Positions 41,986 through 50,269 of a stretch of 64,000 nucleotides of DNA are shown here, piece after piece. The notes beneath the pieces are model-generated. The model made no database searches and was not told the origin of the DNA. It saw nothing but the letters and a program-made list of their open reading frames with translations. The DNA is from CBDCGS01 sp965216915 (lineage in GTDB: Bacteria > Pseudomonadota > Alphaproteobacteria > UBA828). Made by a program: the position numbers and the translations under genes. Position 1 is the first letter of the stretch; each line of letters opens with the position of its first letter. The DNA lies in assembly GCA_965216915.1 (NCBI GenBank), contig CBDCGS010000011.1, positions 1,550,001-1,614,000 on the forward strand, given 5' to 3'.

Positions 41986-42975
41986 TTAGGGTACGAGCCA
42001 GTCCTCGAACGCTCGCGCGATGGCGTCTCGGTCCGCACCGGTGCGCAACAGCAGGCTCAGCAGGAGACGCGCCTTGAACGCATCGAGCCAGCCGGCGGAG
42101 AGCACGCCACGCCGCGCGAGGTCGACCTCCGAGCCGGCGAAATCGTAGGTCTTGTGCAACAGCTCGCCGTGTCTGACACGCGAGGCCAACACCACCGGAA
42201 CCCGATCGTTGGCCGCGACCATGAGATCCGCGATCGGCCCCGGCACATGCCCGCCGCCCGTGCCTTGGACGACGATCCCGGCATAGCCCGCGTCGAGGGC
42301 GCCTTCGATGAGGCGGCCGTCATCGCCGAGGCCGAACGTGACGATGGCGACCGGTGCGTCGCTCCCCTCTGGTGGCGCCGCGATCAGCCGCCGGTCGACC
42401 GATAGCTGTGCGATCCGCGGCGTGTCCTCCGCGATCCAGCCAAGCGGGCCGAACGGGCTTGAGGCGAAGGCCGCCACATTGGCGGTGCGCGCCTTTTGCA
42501 CGTAGCGCGCGGCGTGGATTTCGTCGTTCATGACGAGCAGAGTGCCGAGGCCACGCGCGTTGGTGGCGACCGCGACACGGGCGGCGTTGAGCAGGTTCGC
42601 AGGCCCGTCGGGGCCGGCCATCGTCGGGTTGCGCATGGCGCCTGTGACGACGACCGGTGCGTCACCGCCGACGATCCGATCGAGCACGAACGCGGTCTCT
42701 TCAATCGTATCGGTGCCGTGGGTCACGACGACGCCGCGGTCGCCGGTCTCGATCCGCTCCACGATCGCGCGCCGGAGCGCAAGGAGGTCGTCTAGCGTGA
42801 CTTCGGGGCTCGGCACATTGCGGAAGGTCGCGGCGGCGACTTCGGCGACGTCGCGAATGCCGGGCACGGCATCGACGATCATCTCGGCGGTGAGCGAGGG
42901 CTTCACGCCCGCCGACGCGCGGCCTGCGCTCGCGATCGTGCCGCCCATGGCGAACACGGTGATTTTCGGCTTCAT
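41986..42975 (-). CDS. L-asparaginase/glutaminase-family amidohydrolase
   Basis: A 329-residue type-II-like asparaginase. The two active-site threonine regions are AMGGTIAS (about 8-15) and VVVTHGTDTIEETAFVLD near 80-97. The start ATG at 42975 gives the canonical short N-terminus; a longer frame to 43029 has no similarity. No signal peptide is seen, so it is predicted to be cytoplasmic. It lies between the gamma-glutamyltransferase gene and the amidohydrolase gene on the same strand, a cluster devoted to amide and peptide breakdown. Confidence 0.92.
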   Translation of the reverse strand: MKPKITVFAMGGTIASAGRASAGVKPSLTAEMIVDAVPGIRDVAEVAAATFRNVPSPEVTLDDLLALRRAIVERIETGDRGVVVTHGTDTIEETAFVLDRIVGGDAPVVVTGAMRNPTMAGPDGPANLLNAARVAVATNARGLGTLLVMNDEIHAARYVQKARTANVAAFASSPFGPLGWIAEDTPRIAQLSVDRRLIAAPPEGSDAPVAIVTFGLGDDGRLIEGALDAGYAGIVVQGTGGGHVPGPIADLMVAANDRVPVVLASRVRHGELLHKTYDFAGSEVDLARRGVLSAGWLDAFKARLLLSLLLRTGADRDAIARAFEDWLVP

Positions 42976-43036
42976 GGTCGACACTCCCCGATCGGCGGCC
43001 ACAGTATCGGCGGCCTGCCGAGGCGGCAAGGTCGCG

Positions 43037-44773
43037 TCACCAGCCGAGCGCGTAGGCAGGCCGCCTGGGGTCGGCCGCGCCCTCGAGCACGCCGGTTTTC
43101 GGATGCCGGACGATGGCGCACATCGCGCCGGCGGCCCATGACCAATCCGGCCACCAGGCGATGTCGTGTCCGCGCGCGGCGAGCGCGTCGCCGGTCTCCG
43201 CGGCTATCCTGCCTTCTAGCTGGAGGCGACCCGGATAGTGCGCATGTGGCTCGAAGGAGTTGGGGAAGCTCATGGTCGCGACGCGTGGCGCCTCGACCGC
43301 GGCCTGCGGGTTCATGCCGTGCACCACGATGTTGAGAAAGACCTGCAGCATCGCCTGCGTCTGCACGTCGCCGCCCGGCGTTCCAAAGGGCATGAGCGTG
43401 CCGTCGCGGCCGATCGCGAGCGCCGGATTGGGTGTCAGCCGGGGCCGCTTGCCGGGCGCGACCGACGAGGCATGCGCCGGGTCGGCCCAGGATTGGGAGC
43501 CGCGTGAGGAAGGGCAAAGCCCGGTGCCCGGAACCACCGGCATATCGAACGACGTGTCGCTCGGAGTCGCGGAAAACACGTTGCCCGCCGCGTCGATCGC
43601 GCACACGTAGGACGTGTCGAGCGCAGCGCCGGGCTCTGCGGCCGATGCGTTGTCGGCGGCCACGCTCGGCAGGGCCGCGACCTCTTGCACGGGATCGCCC
43701 GCCGGCGGAAGGTCGGGCCAAGCCTCGTCGGGCCGGATCAGCGTCCTGCGAAGTGCGCTGTAATCGTCGGAGAGCAGCGCCTTCATCGGTACGTTGATGA
43801 CGCGGGGGTCTCCGTACCAATGTTCGCGGTCGGCGAAGGCGAGCTTGAGCGCCTCGACGATCTGGTGCACGGCTTCCGGTGTGTTGTGGCCGTGGTGCCG
43901 GACCGCCTCCGCATCCAAGAGACGGAGCGCCTGGAGGAGCGCCGGCCCCTGGCACCAGGGACCGCACGCGAATACGTCCATGCCGCCGAACGCCACACGC
44001 TCGGGCGGCTCGAGCCCGACCGAGAACGCCGCGAGATCATCGGCCGTGAGGAGGCCGCCTTCCTCGCGGTGAAAGCGCACGATCGCCTGCGCGATATCGC
44101 CGCGGTAGAAGGCTGCACGGGCCGCCTCGAGGCCGGCCGCGCGCCCCGCCGTCGCCGCGGCCGCCTCTTGGTCAGCCATATGCTGCAGCGTGCCGGCGAG
44201 GTCGTTTTGCACGAACACCGCGCCGACCGGCGGCGGCTTGCCGCCCGGCAGATAGATCGCGCGGCTCGAGGACCAGCGCGCGTAGCCTGCGGCTTTCTCG
44301 GCGAGCACCGTCGCCATCGCGGGATACATGACGAAGCCGTTGCGGGCGAGGCGGATCGCGCCGGCCGCGACGTCGCCAAACGCCATCGTGCCATGGCGCT
44401 CGAGCGCCGTGATCCAAGCATCCGGCGCGGCCGGGACCACCGTGCGCAGCACGCCCTCGGGAATGCGCCCGCCGTGCTGATCGCGAAAGAGCGTGGGCGT
44501 CATCGCTTTGGGCCAAGGTCCGAGCCCGCTGATGGTCGTCACCTCGCCGGATGCCCCGTCGCGCAGGATGATCGGTGCGACGCCCGCGATGTTCACGATG
44601 TCGCTTTGCACGACCCCGAGCGCGAGACCGGCGGCGACGCCCGCGTCGATCGCGTTGCCGCCGCCCTCCAGCACGGCGAAGCCGACCTCGGCGGCAAGAT
44701 AATGGCCCGCCACGATCATGTGGCGATGGCCGCGAACCAGCGGCCGGTGCGCCTCGAGCGTTGTGCCGCTCAC
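43037..44773 (-). CDS. Gamma-glutamyltransferase-family protein
   Basis: A 578-residue Ntn-hydrolase of the gamma-glutamyltranspeptidase family. It begins at GTG 44773, whose bases overlap the stop of the upstream hydrolase (GTGA); no signal peptide is present, unlike secreted GGTs. The segment AVLEGGGNAIDAGVAAGLALGVVQSD (about 29-54) is the family's N-terminal part. The autocatalytic nucleophile Thr is in ALDTSYVCAIDAAGNVFSAT near 378-397, and PSSRGSQSW follows. The C-terminal GTPGGDVQTQ is also conserved. Its likely role is cytoplasmic cleavage of gamma-glutamyl or cephalosporin-like amides. Confidence 0.92.
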   Translation of the reverse strand: MSGTTLEAHRPLVRGHRHMIVAGHYLAAEVGFAVLEGGGNAIDAGVAAGLALGVVQSDIVNIAGVAPIILRDGASGEVTTISGLGPWPKAMTPTLFRDQHGGRIPEGVLRTVVPAAPDAWITALERHGTMAFGDVAAGAIRLARNGFVMYPAMATVLAEKAAGYARWSSSRAIYLPGGKPPPVGAVFVQNDLAGTLQHMADQEAAAATAGRAAGLEAARAAFYRGDIAQAIVRFHREEGGLLTADDLAAFSVGLEPPERVAFGGMDVFACGPWCQGPALLQALRLLDAEAVRHHGHNTPEAVHQIVEALKLAFADREHWYGDPRVINVPMKALLSDDYSALRRTLIRPDEAWPDLPPAGDPVQEVAALPSVAADNASAAEPGAALDTSYVCAIDAAGNVFSATPSDTSFDMPVVPGTGLCPSSRGSQSWADPAHASSVAPGKRPRLTPNPALAIGRDGTLMPFGTPGGDVQTQAMLQVFLNIVVHGMNPQAAVEAPRVATMSFPNSFEPHAHYPGRLQLEGRIAAETGDALAARGHDIAWWPDWSWAAGAMCAIVRHPKTGVLEGAADPRRPAYALGW

Positions 44774-46032
44774 GGTCTGTTGGCGAGCTCGACCAGGCAG
44801 GCCGCCAAGGTGCGGGCGCCGGCCGCAAGGTCGGGCGCGGTGGCGTTCTCCGCCTCGTTGTGGCTGATGCCACGCTCGCAGGGCACGAAGATCATGCCAG
44901 TCGGGCACAAACCGACCATGTGCATGGCGTCGTGACCCGCGCCGGAGGGCATGTCCATGTTGGGAAGGCCGAGCGTGTCGGCGGTTCCGCGCACGAGGTC
45001 GATCACGGCGGGATCGAAGGTGACGGGTGCGCTCTCCAATGTTTGCTCGATGTTGACCGTGCAGCCGCGCGCATGGGTTTCGCACACCGGCCGGATCTCG
45101 CCGTTGATGCGTGCGATCACGGCCGGATCGGGATGGCGAAAGTCGATCGTGAAGAGGGCACGACCCGGCACCGTCGCGGGCGCGCCCGGGCTCACTTCGA
45201 AGCGGCCGACCGTGAAGCGGATCGTGTCGGTCTCGTCGGCCATCAAGCCCTCAAGCGCGTGGACCATGGAGACGGCCGCCTTGCAGGCATCCTTGCGGGT
45301 GCGGAGCGGCGCCGTGCCGGCGTGCGCCTCCTCGCCCACGACCTCGACGGCGAACCAGTTCAGCCCCTGGATGCCGGTCACCACGCCGATCGTCTTGTCG
45401 GCGTTCTCGAGGCGCGGCCCCTGCTCGATATGCGCCTCCACATAGGCTGCCATGGGGGTGCGGAAGGGGCGGCGCGGCAGCGCTGGCGTGGACTCGAGCG
45501 TCTCGGCGAGCGCCGTGCGAAAGCTGATGCCCGCCTGGTCGACATGGTCGAGATAGTCCGCAAGCGCGAGGTCGCCCGCGAAGACGGCCGAGCCCATCGC
45601 ACCGGGTTGAAAGCGCCCGCCCTCCTCGTTGGTCCAGGCGGCCACCTCGATCGGCCGTTCGGTCTCGATGCCGGCACGCTCGATGGCCTCGAGAGCCTCG
45701 AGGCCGCCGATCACGCCATACGAGCCGTCGAATTTGCCGCCGGTCGGCTGGCTGTCGAGATGACTGCCGGTGACCACGGGCGGCGCCTCGGGGTCGCGGC
45801 CGGGCCGGCGGATGTAGAGGTTGGCGATGTCGTCGGTCGCCACCGCGAAGCCAAGCTCCTCGGCCCAGGCGACCATGAGCTTGCGCGCGCGGATATCCTC
45901 CGGCGAGAGCGCCGCGCGGTTGACCCCGCCCTTCGGCGTCGCGCCGATCTCGGCCATCGTCATCTGCCGCGTCCAAAGCCGCATCTCGTCCACGGCCGCA
46001 GCCGCGGCGAGCGCCTCCCGATCACCACCCAT
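44770..46032 (-). CDS. M20-family Zn hydrolase (N-carbamoyl-amino-acid / allantoate amidohydrolase type)
   Basis: A 420-residue metallohydrolase. The dinuclear metal ligands are in TGSHLDSQPTGGKFDGSYG near residues 88-106, AWTNEEGGRFQPGAMGSAVF near 129-148, and HNEAENA near the C-terminus, where the last His-bearing motif sits. This matches the N-carbamoyl-L-amino-acid hydrolase/allantoate amidohydrolase group (HyuC, AllC). The ATG at 46032 is chosen as the start of conserved sequence. It is the first gene of the minus-strand hydrolase cluster running to 40735. Confidence 0.92.
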   Translation of the reverse strand: MGGDREALAAAAAVDEMRLWTRQMTMAEIGATPKGGVNRAALSPEDIRARKLMVAWAEELGFAVATDDIANLYIRRPGRDPEAPPVVTGSHLDSQPTGGKFDGSYGVIGGLEALEAIERAGIETERPIEVAAWTNEEGGRFQPGAMGSAVFAGDLALADYLDHVDQAGISFRTALAETLESTPALPRRPFRTPMAAYVEAHIEQGPRLENADKTIGVVTGIQGLNWFAVEVVGEEAHAGTAPLRTRKDACKAAVSMVHALEGLMADETDTIRFTVGRFEVSPGAPATVPGRALFTIDFRHPDPAVIARINGEIRPVCETHARGCTVNIEQTLESAPVTFDPAVIDLVRGTADTLGLPNMDMPSGAGHDAMHMVGLCPTGMIFVPCERGISHNEAENATAPDLAAGARTLAACLVELANRP

Positions 46033-46138
46033 ATCGCCTCCGCTCCGCTCTGAGATGGCGAGGGTAGTGCAGGAGCGCGCTTGCGCAAAGCCGCGGTTCT
46101 GCCTGCATGTGCGGCCCCGGAATGATAGATAGAGGGGC

Positions 46139-46939
46139 ATGAGCGCACGTTTGAGGGACAAGGTCGCGATCGTCACCGGTGCCGGCGCCGTCGGGCCCGG
46201 CTGGGGCAACGGCCGCGCGACCGCCGTGCTGTTCGCCCGAGAGGGCGCGCGCGTGCTCGTCGTCGACCGCGACGAAGAGGCTGCGCAAGAGACGGCCTCG
46301 CTGATCGAGGCTGAGGATGGCGCGTGCCGTGTTCATCTGTGCGACGTCACCGACACGGACCAGGTGCGCGGCATGGTCGAGGCGTGTGTCGCGGCCTTCG
46401 GGCGGCTCGACATTCTCGTCAACAATGTCGGCGGATCGGTGCCGGGCGGGCCGGTCGAGCTCAGCGAGGAGGCGTGGGAAGGTCAGCTCACGTTCAATCT
46501 CACGAGCGCCTATCTCGGCTGCAAGCACGCGCTGCCGGTGATGGAGGCGCAGGGGAGCGGTGCGATCGTCAACATCTCCTCGATCGCGGGTTTGCGCTTT
46601 CTCGGCAATCACCACGCCGCCTACGCCGCCGCGAAGGCGGGGCTGGTGCAGTTCACCAAGGCGGTCGGCGTGCAATATGCGGCGCGCGGCGTGCGCTGCA
46701 ACAGCATCTCCGTCGGGCTCATGCACACGCCGCTCGTCGAGGTGCGGCTCGCCGCGCAATATGCCGAGGGCGAGGCCGACGCGCTGATCGCCAAGCGCCA
46801 CGCCCAGGTGCCGATGGGCCATATGGGGGACGGCTGGGATGTCGCCTATGCCGCGCTCTACCTCGCCTCCGACGAGGCGAAATATGTCACGGCGGCCGAC
46901 CTCGTGGTCGACGGCGGCATCACCGCCAAATGCGACTGA
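46139..46939 (+). CDS. SDR-family oxidoreductase
   Basis: A 266-residue short-chain dehydrogenase. The dinucleotide motif is an extended version (VTGAGAVGPGWGNG, about 13-26), followed by the catalytic Ser (ISSIAGLRFLG near 144-154) and YAAAK near 161-165. It is divergent from the M20 hydrolase and starts the plus-strand operon that continues with the creatininase-family gene 13 bp later. Substrate unknown. Confidence 0.92.
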   Translation: MSARLRDKVAIVTGAGAVGPGWGNGRATAVLFAREGARVLVVDRDEEAAQETASLIEAEDGACRVHLCDVTDTDQVRGMVEACVAAFGRLDILVNNVGGSVPGGPVELSEEAWEGQLTFNLTSAYLGCKHALPVMEAQGSGAIVNISSIAGLRFLGNHHAAYAAAKAGLVQFTKAVGVQYAARGVRCNSISVGLMHTPLVEVRLAAQYAEGEADALIAKRHAQVPMGHMGDGWDVAYAALYLASDEAKYVTAADLVVDGGITAKCD

Positions 46940-46952
46940 GCGGCCGTGAGCC

Positions 46953-47771
46953 ATGCCAGGCCGCGATTGGCAAAACCTCGTCACGACTGACTTCGCCGGG
47001 CTCGATCCCGAGCGCACGGTAGCGCTGCTCCCCCTCGCCGCGACCGAGCAGCACGGGCCGCATCTGCCGCTCTCCACCGATCGGGTGATCGTCGACGGCG
47101 TCGTAGGCGCGGCCTGCGCCGATCTGCCGGACGATCTCACGGTGCTGGTGCTGCCGACCCAAGCGGTGGGCGAGAGCCTGGAGCACCGCGACTTTCGCGG
47201 CACACTCACGCTCCGCGCGGAGACCCTGATCGGCGCATGGTGCGAGATCGGCGCGGGCGTCGCGCGCTCCGGCGTGCGCAAGCTCGCGCTCGTGAACAGT
47301 CACGGCGGTCAGCCGCAAATCGTCGACATCGTCGCGCTCCGGCTGCGCGCGGATCACGGCATGCTGGTCGCGCGCGTCAACACCTATGCGCTCGGCGTTC
47401 CGGAGGGGCTTTTCGGCGACGACGAGCGCGCCTTTGGCTATCACGCAGGCGCTGTCGAAACCGCGTTGATGCGCCACCTCGCGCCCGCGCTCGTGCGGGA
47501 CGAGGCGGTTGCCTTCTTTCCCTCAGCCGCGCGCACCATCGCGGCGCGTCATGAACGGCTCGGCGCGGAGGGGATGCGCGGCGAGCGGGCCGGCCTCGGC
47601 TGGATGGCGCAAGACCTCAATCCGGCGGGCGCGATGGGCGATGCGCGCGCCGGCGATGCGGCGCGGGGTGCGGCCGTCCTCGCGCACATGGCGGAGCGGT
47701 TGCGGGGGGCGCTGATCGATCTTGGGCGCTTTCCGCTGGCCGAGCTCAAACCCGGACCAAATCCATCGTGA
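46953..47771 (+). CDS. Creatininase-family amidohydrolase
   Basis: A 272-residue metal-dependent amidohydrolase. Metal-binding segments are TEQHGPHLPLSTD near residues 31-43, NSHGGQ near 114-119 and YHAGAVETAL near 163-172. Besides creatininase itself, this family includes MftE and the archaeal deformylase ArfB, which removes formate from a ribosylaminopyrimidine derived from GTP. Its stop overlaps the start of the RibD-C reductase (GTGA), and RibD-C proteins include ArfC, the next enzyme in that archaeal route. The ArfB-like role is an inference from this coupling. Confidence 0.92.
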   Translation: MPGRDWQNLVTTDFAGLDPERTVALLPLAATEQHGPHLPLSTDRVIVDGVVGAACADLPDDLTVLVLPTQAVGESLEHRDFRGTLTLRAETLIGAWCEIGAGVARSGVRKLALVNSHGGQPQIVDIVALRLRADHGMLVARVNTYALGVPEGLFGDDERAFGYHAGAVETALMRHLAPALVRDEAVAFFPSAARTIAARHERLGAEGMRGERAGLGWMAQDLNPAGAMGDARAGDAARGAAVLAHMAERLRGALIDLGRFPLAELKPGPNPS

Positions 47772-48643
47772 CGATCGATGGTTCGTGCGCTTGGTCGCTG
47801 TTGCGGGCGTTGCGCGGGCGCTGCGATGAGGCGGCGCAGCACGAGGTCACCACCGCGCCGAACGGCGCGCGGCGCCTCGTCATCGCTGCGAGCGAGCAAA
47901 CACGTCTCACCGCGCAGCCGGATGGCACGTGGTCGAGCGACGCCGCGGTGACGCCCGACGCGCGGGCACTGCTCGACTTGCTTGCGCCGCTCTGCGTTGC
48001 GGGCCCGAGCCGGCCGCTCACCATCGCCCATCTCGGACAGAGCCTCGATGGGCGGATCGCCACCGAGGCTGGCCGATCCCACTACATCAACGGTACGCAA
48101 AACCTCGATCATCTGCATCGTCTCCGCGCGCTCGCCGATGCCGTCGTCGTGGGCGCGCGAACGGTCGAGGCCGACGATCCCCGGCTCACGACGCGGCGCG
48201 TTCCGGGTGAATCGCCGGTGCGTGTCGTGATTGATCCGGCGCGGCGGCTCGACGGTGCGCATCGGCTCTTCAGCGACGCGGGGCGCACGTGGCTGATCGG
48301 GGGCGACGGTAACGAGAGATCGGCCGTCCCGGACGAGGTCGAGCAGATCGCACTGCCCTATCGGGACGGCACGGTCGACCCAGAGGCCATCGTCGCGGCG
48401 CTCCGTGCACGGGGCTGCCACCTGATCCTGGTCGAGGGCGGCGGGGCCACGGTCTCGCGCTTCCTGTCCGCCGGCGCGCTCGACCGGTTGCACATCGCGG
48501 TGGCGCCGATCGTGATTGGCTCGGGCCGCATGGGGCTGACGCTCCCCGCGATCGACTCGCTTGGGGATGCCAAGCGGCCCACCGTGCGACGCTTCGACCA
48601 GGGTGCCGATACGCTGTTCGACTGCGCGTTCCACGATGGCTGA
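47768..48643 (+). CDS. RibD C-terminal-type reductase (dihydrofolate-reductase-like fold)
   Basis: A 291-residue protein starting at GTG 47768. The first 80 residues are not conserved; from about residue 82 it shows the RibD-C pattern TIAHLGQSLDGRIAT, then LRALADAVVVGARTVEADDPRLTTR near 119-143, and the NADPH-binding LILVEGGGATV near 219-229. RibD-C proteins reduce the ribosyl side chain of 2,5-diamino-6-ribosylaminopyrimidinone. It lacks the deaminase domain of bacterial RibD, so it is a stand-alone reductase. The coupling to the creatininase-family gene and the nearby PTPS-like gene suggest a related pyrimidine or pterin substrate. Confidence 0.9.
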   Translation: MTIDGSCAWSLLRALRGRCDEAAQHEVTTAPNGARRLVIAASEQTRLTAQPDGTWSSDAAVTPDARALLDLLAPLCVAGPSRPLTIAHLGQSLDGRIATEAGRSHYINGTQNLDHLHRLRALADAVVVGARTVEADDPRLTTRRVPGESPVRVVIDPARRLDGAHRLFSDAGRTWLIGGDGNERSAVPDEVEQIALPYRDGTVDPEAIVAALRARGCHLILVEGGGATVSRFLSAGALDRLHIAVAPIVIGSGRMGLTLPAIDSLGDAKRPTVRRFDQGADTLFDCAFHDG

Positions 48644-49343
48644 CACGGCAGCGCACGCGGTCTCCGTCGCGAGCTACAACATCCACAAATGCGTCGGGCG
48701 CGATGGGCTGCACCAGCCCGAGCGAACGTTCGCCGTCCTGCGGGAGCTCGATGCCGACATCGTCGGCATTCAGGAGTTCGACAACCGCGTGCGGCCCAAG
48801 CGCGGTCACGTCACGGTGGCAGACTTCGAAGCGGCGACGGGCTATGCGGCGACCGCCTGTCCGACCATGTCGGAGGGTGATTTGTTTCATGGCAACCTGC
48901 TGCTCACGCGCCTGCCGCTGCTCTCGGTCGAGACACATGACGCGAGCGTCCCGATCCACCAAACGCGGAAGCTCCTGCTCGGCATGATCGAAACCCGCGT
49001 CGGCCCGCTGCGCGTCGGCGTGAGCCATCTCTCGCCCTGGCTTCCCGCCCAGCATTTCCAGGCGCGACGCCTGGTCCAGGCCGGCGGGCGTGGTGGGGCA
49101 CCGTGGGTTCTGCTTGCGGATAGCAACGAGTGGTTCCCGCCACTCGGTGCGGGCCCAGTGCTCGAGCAAGCGCTCGCGCCCGCGCCGGTCCATCGCACCT
49201 TCCCGGCGCACCGGCCCCGCCTGGCGCTCGACCGGATTCGCGCGGCCCCGCCGATCGCGATCTCTGACATCGCGGTGCACGCGAGTGCCAGCGCGCTCGC
49301 GGCTTCGGACCACTTGCCGCTTCGTGCCGTGCTCGCCCTATAG
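48636..49343 (+). CDS. Endonuclease/exonuclease/phosphatase-family protein
   Basis: A 235-residue EEP-fold hydrolase. Catalytic landmarks are SYNIHKCVGRDG near residues 12-23, DIVGIQEFDNR near 39-49 (catalytic Glu), SHLSPW near 129-134, LLADSNEW near 156-163 and ASDHLPL near the end (Asp/His). This branch hydrolyses phosphodiester bonds in nucleic acids, phospholipids or small molecules. The ATG overlaps the RibD-C stop region by 8 bp. The TAG stop codon is formed by the first three bases of the 104-bp repeat. In this cluster a phosphodiester small-molecule substrate seems as likely as DNA. Confidence 0.9.
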   Translation: MADTAAHAVSVASYNIHKCVGRDGLHQPERTFAVLRELDADIVGIQEFDNRVRPKRGHVTVADFEAATGYAATACPTMSEGDLFHGNLLLTRLPLLSVETHDASVPIHQTRKLLLGMIETRVGPLRVGVSHLSPWLPAQHFQARRLVQAGGRGGAPWVLLADSNEWFPPLGAGPVLEQALAPAPVHRTFPAHRPRLALDRIRAAPPIAISDIAVHASASALAASDHLPLRAVLAL

Positions 49344-49444
49344 AGCATTTCACGCTCGCCTACGCTCGCGCGAATGCTCTACCTGGTTGAAATTGACGCA
49401 AATGCGCCGTCGCAGGTGATGCCACCTGCTCGGGATTTGCTCTA
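49341..49444. repeat. 104-bp dispersed repeat, copy 2 (MITE-like, two hairpins)
   Basis: Same length and structure as the copy at 19189, differing at seven positions. Terminal TAGAGCA and its inverted TGCTCTA bound the element, with the AGAGCATT/AATGCTCT hairpin at 49342-49380 and the GCAGGTG/CACCTGC hairpin near 49412-49429. It lies between two convergent genes. Its first three bases are the TAG stop of the EEP-hydrolase gene, and its last three bases, read on the other strand, are the TAG stop of the methyltransferase gene. Confidence 0.92.
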
Positions 49445-50269
49445 GCCGGATGAGCCACCGGTCGGCGGCAACGCCAGCAGGTCGACATGGCCGACCAGGA
49501 GGCCGGCGCAGCCTTTCGCAACCGTGTCGTGCCGGCGTTGCGCCCATGTGCGCCAGGAGGCCGCGTCCTTCGGGGCTGCGGCGAGCGCGGCATCGCGCCA
49601 CCCGTCGATCATCGCGTCCTGGAGCGCTGCGTCGGCGGATCCGAGCTGCCAATCGGCGGGGTCCTGATGCACCGCATATCCGGCGCCATCGGCCTTGCCC
49701 ACGAACACGCCCGGCGCGTCGGGTCCGAGCGCCGGGCCGAACCCCTTGTCCGTGCGCTGATGGGCCGCGAACACGCGCGTGATCGCCGCGTCGTCGCGGT
49801 CGACCGGCGACCAGCGCACGCGACCATCGATGGTGAGCGGTGCATAGATCGTGGCGCCCGCTCTTTCGCAGCGTGCGATCAGCGCGTCGAGCCATGGCAC
49901 GGAGACGAGGTCCAGCAGTGCCGAGACGATGACGAGATCAGCGCCCGCGAGCGGCACGTGGGCGAGCGAGGTTGCGAGATCGAGCGTCTGTGCTTCGACC
50001 GTCACATGGCTCGGCCCCGTCTGCGCCCAATCGCGGACCGCCGCCGCGGCGAGCGTCGCGTCGTGATCGATGAGCACCCACGCTTGCGGCGCCTCGATGC
50101 GCGGCGCGAGGGCGCGCAGCATGGCCCCGGTGCCGCAGCCGAGATCGAGCACGCGGACCGGCCGCGCGCGCGGGAGGTGGGCGGCGAGCAGCGCGATCAA
50201 GCGGTCGGAGCGCGCGCGCCGGTCGGCGGGTTCGCGCAGCGCGAGCCAAGCGGCCGAAAATCCGCTCAC
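49442..50269 (-). CDS. SAM-dependent methyltransferase
   Basis: A 275-residue class I methyltransferase. The GTG at 50269 overlaps the glycosyltransferase stop (GTGA), and is chosen over an earlier ATG at 50317 that would overlap more. The SAM-binding motif I is VRVLDLGCGTGAML near residues 38-51, with the acidic WVLIDHDATL near 65-74 and DLVIVSALLDLV near 110-121. The C-terminal 150 residues have no clear family. It is the last gene of a minus-strand operon with a glycosyltransferase, a PTPS-like protein and a dehydrogenase. The TAG stop is provided by the 104-bp repeat. Confidence 0.9.
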   Translation of the reverse strand: MSGFSAAWLALREPADRRARSDRLIALLAAHLPRARPVRVLDLGCGTGAMLRALAPRIEAPQAWVLIDHDATLAAAAVRDWAQTGPSHVTVEAQTLDLATSLAHVPLAGADLVIVSALLDLVSVPWLDALIARCERAGATIYAPLTIDGRVRWSPVDRDDAAITRVFAAHQRTDKGFGPALGPDAPGVFVGKADGAGYAVHQDPADWQLGSADAALQDAMIDGWRDAALAAAPKDAASWRTWAQRRHDTVAKGCAGLLVGHVDLLALPPTGGSSG

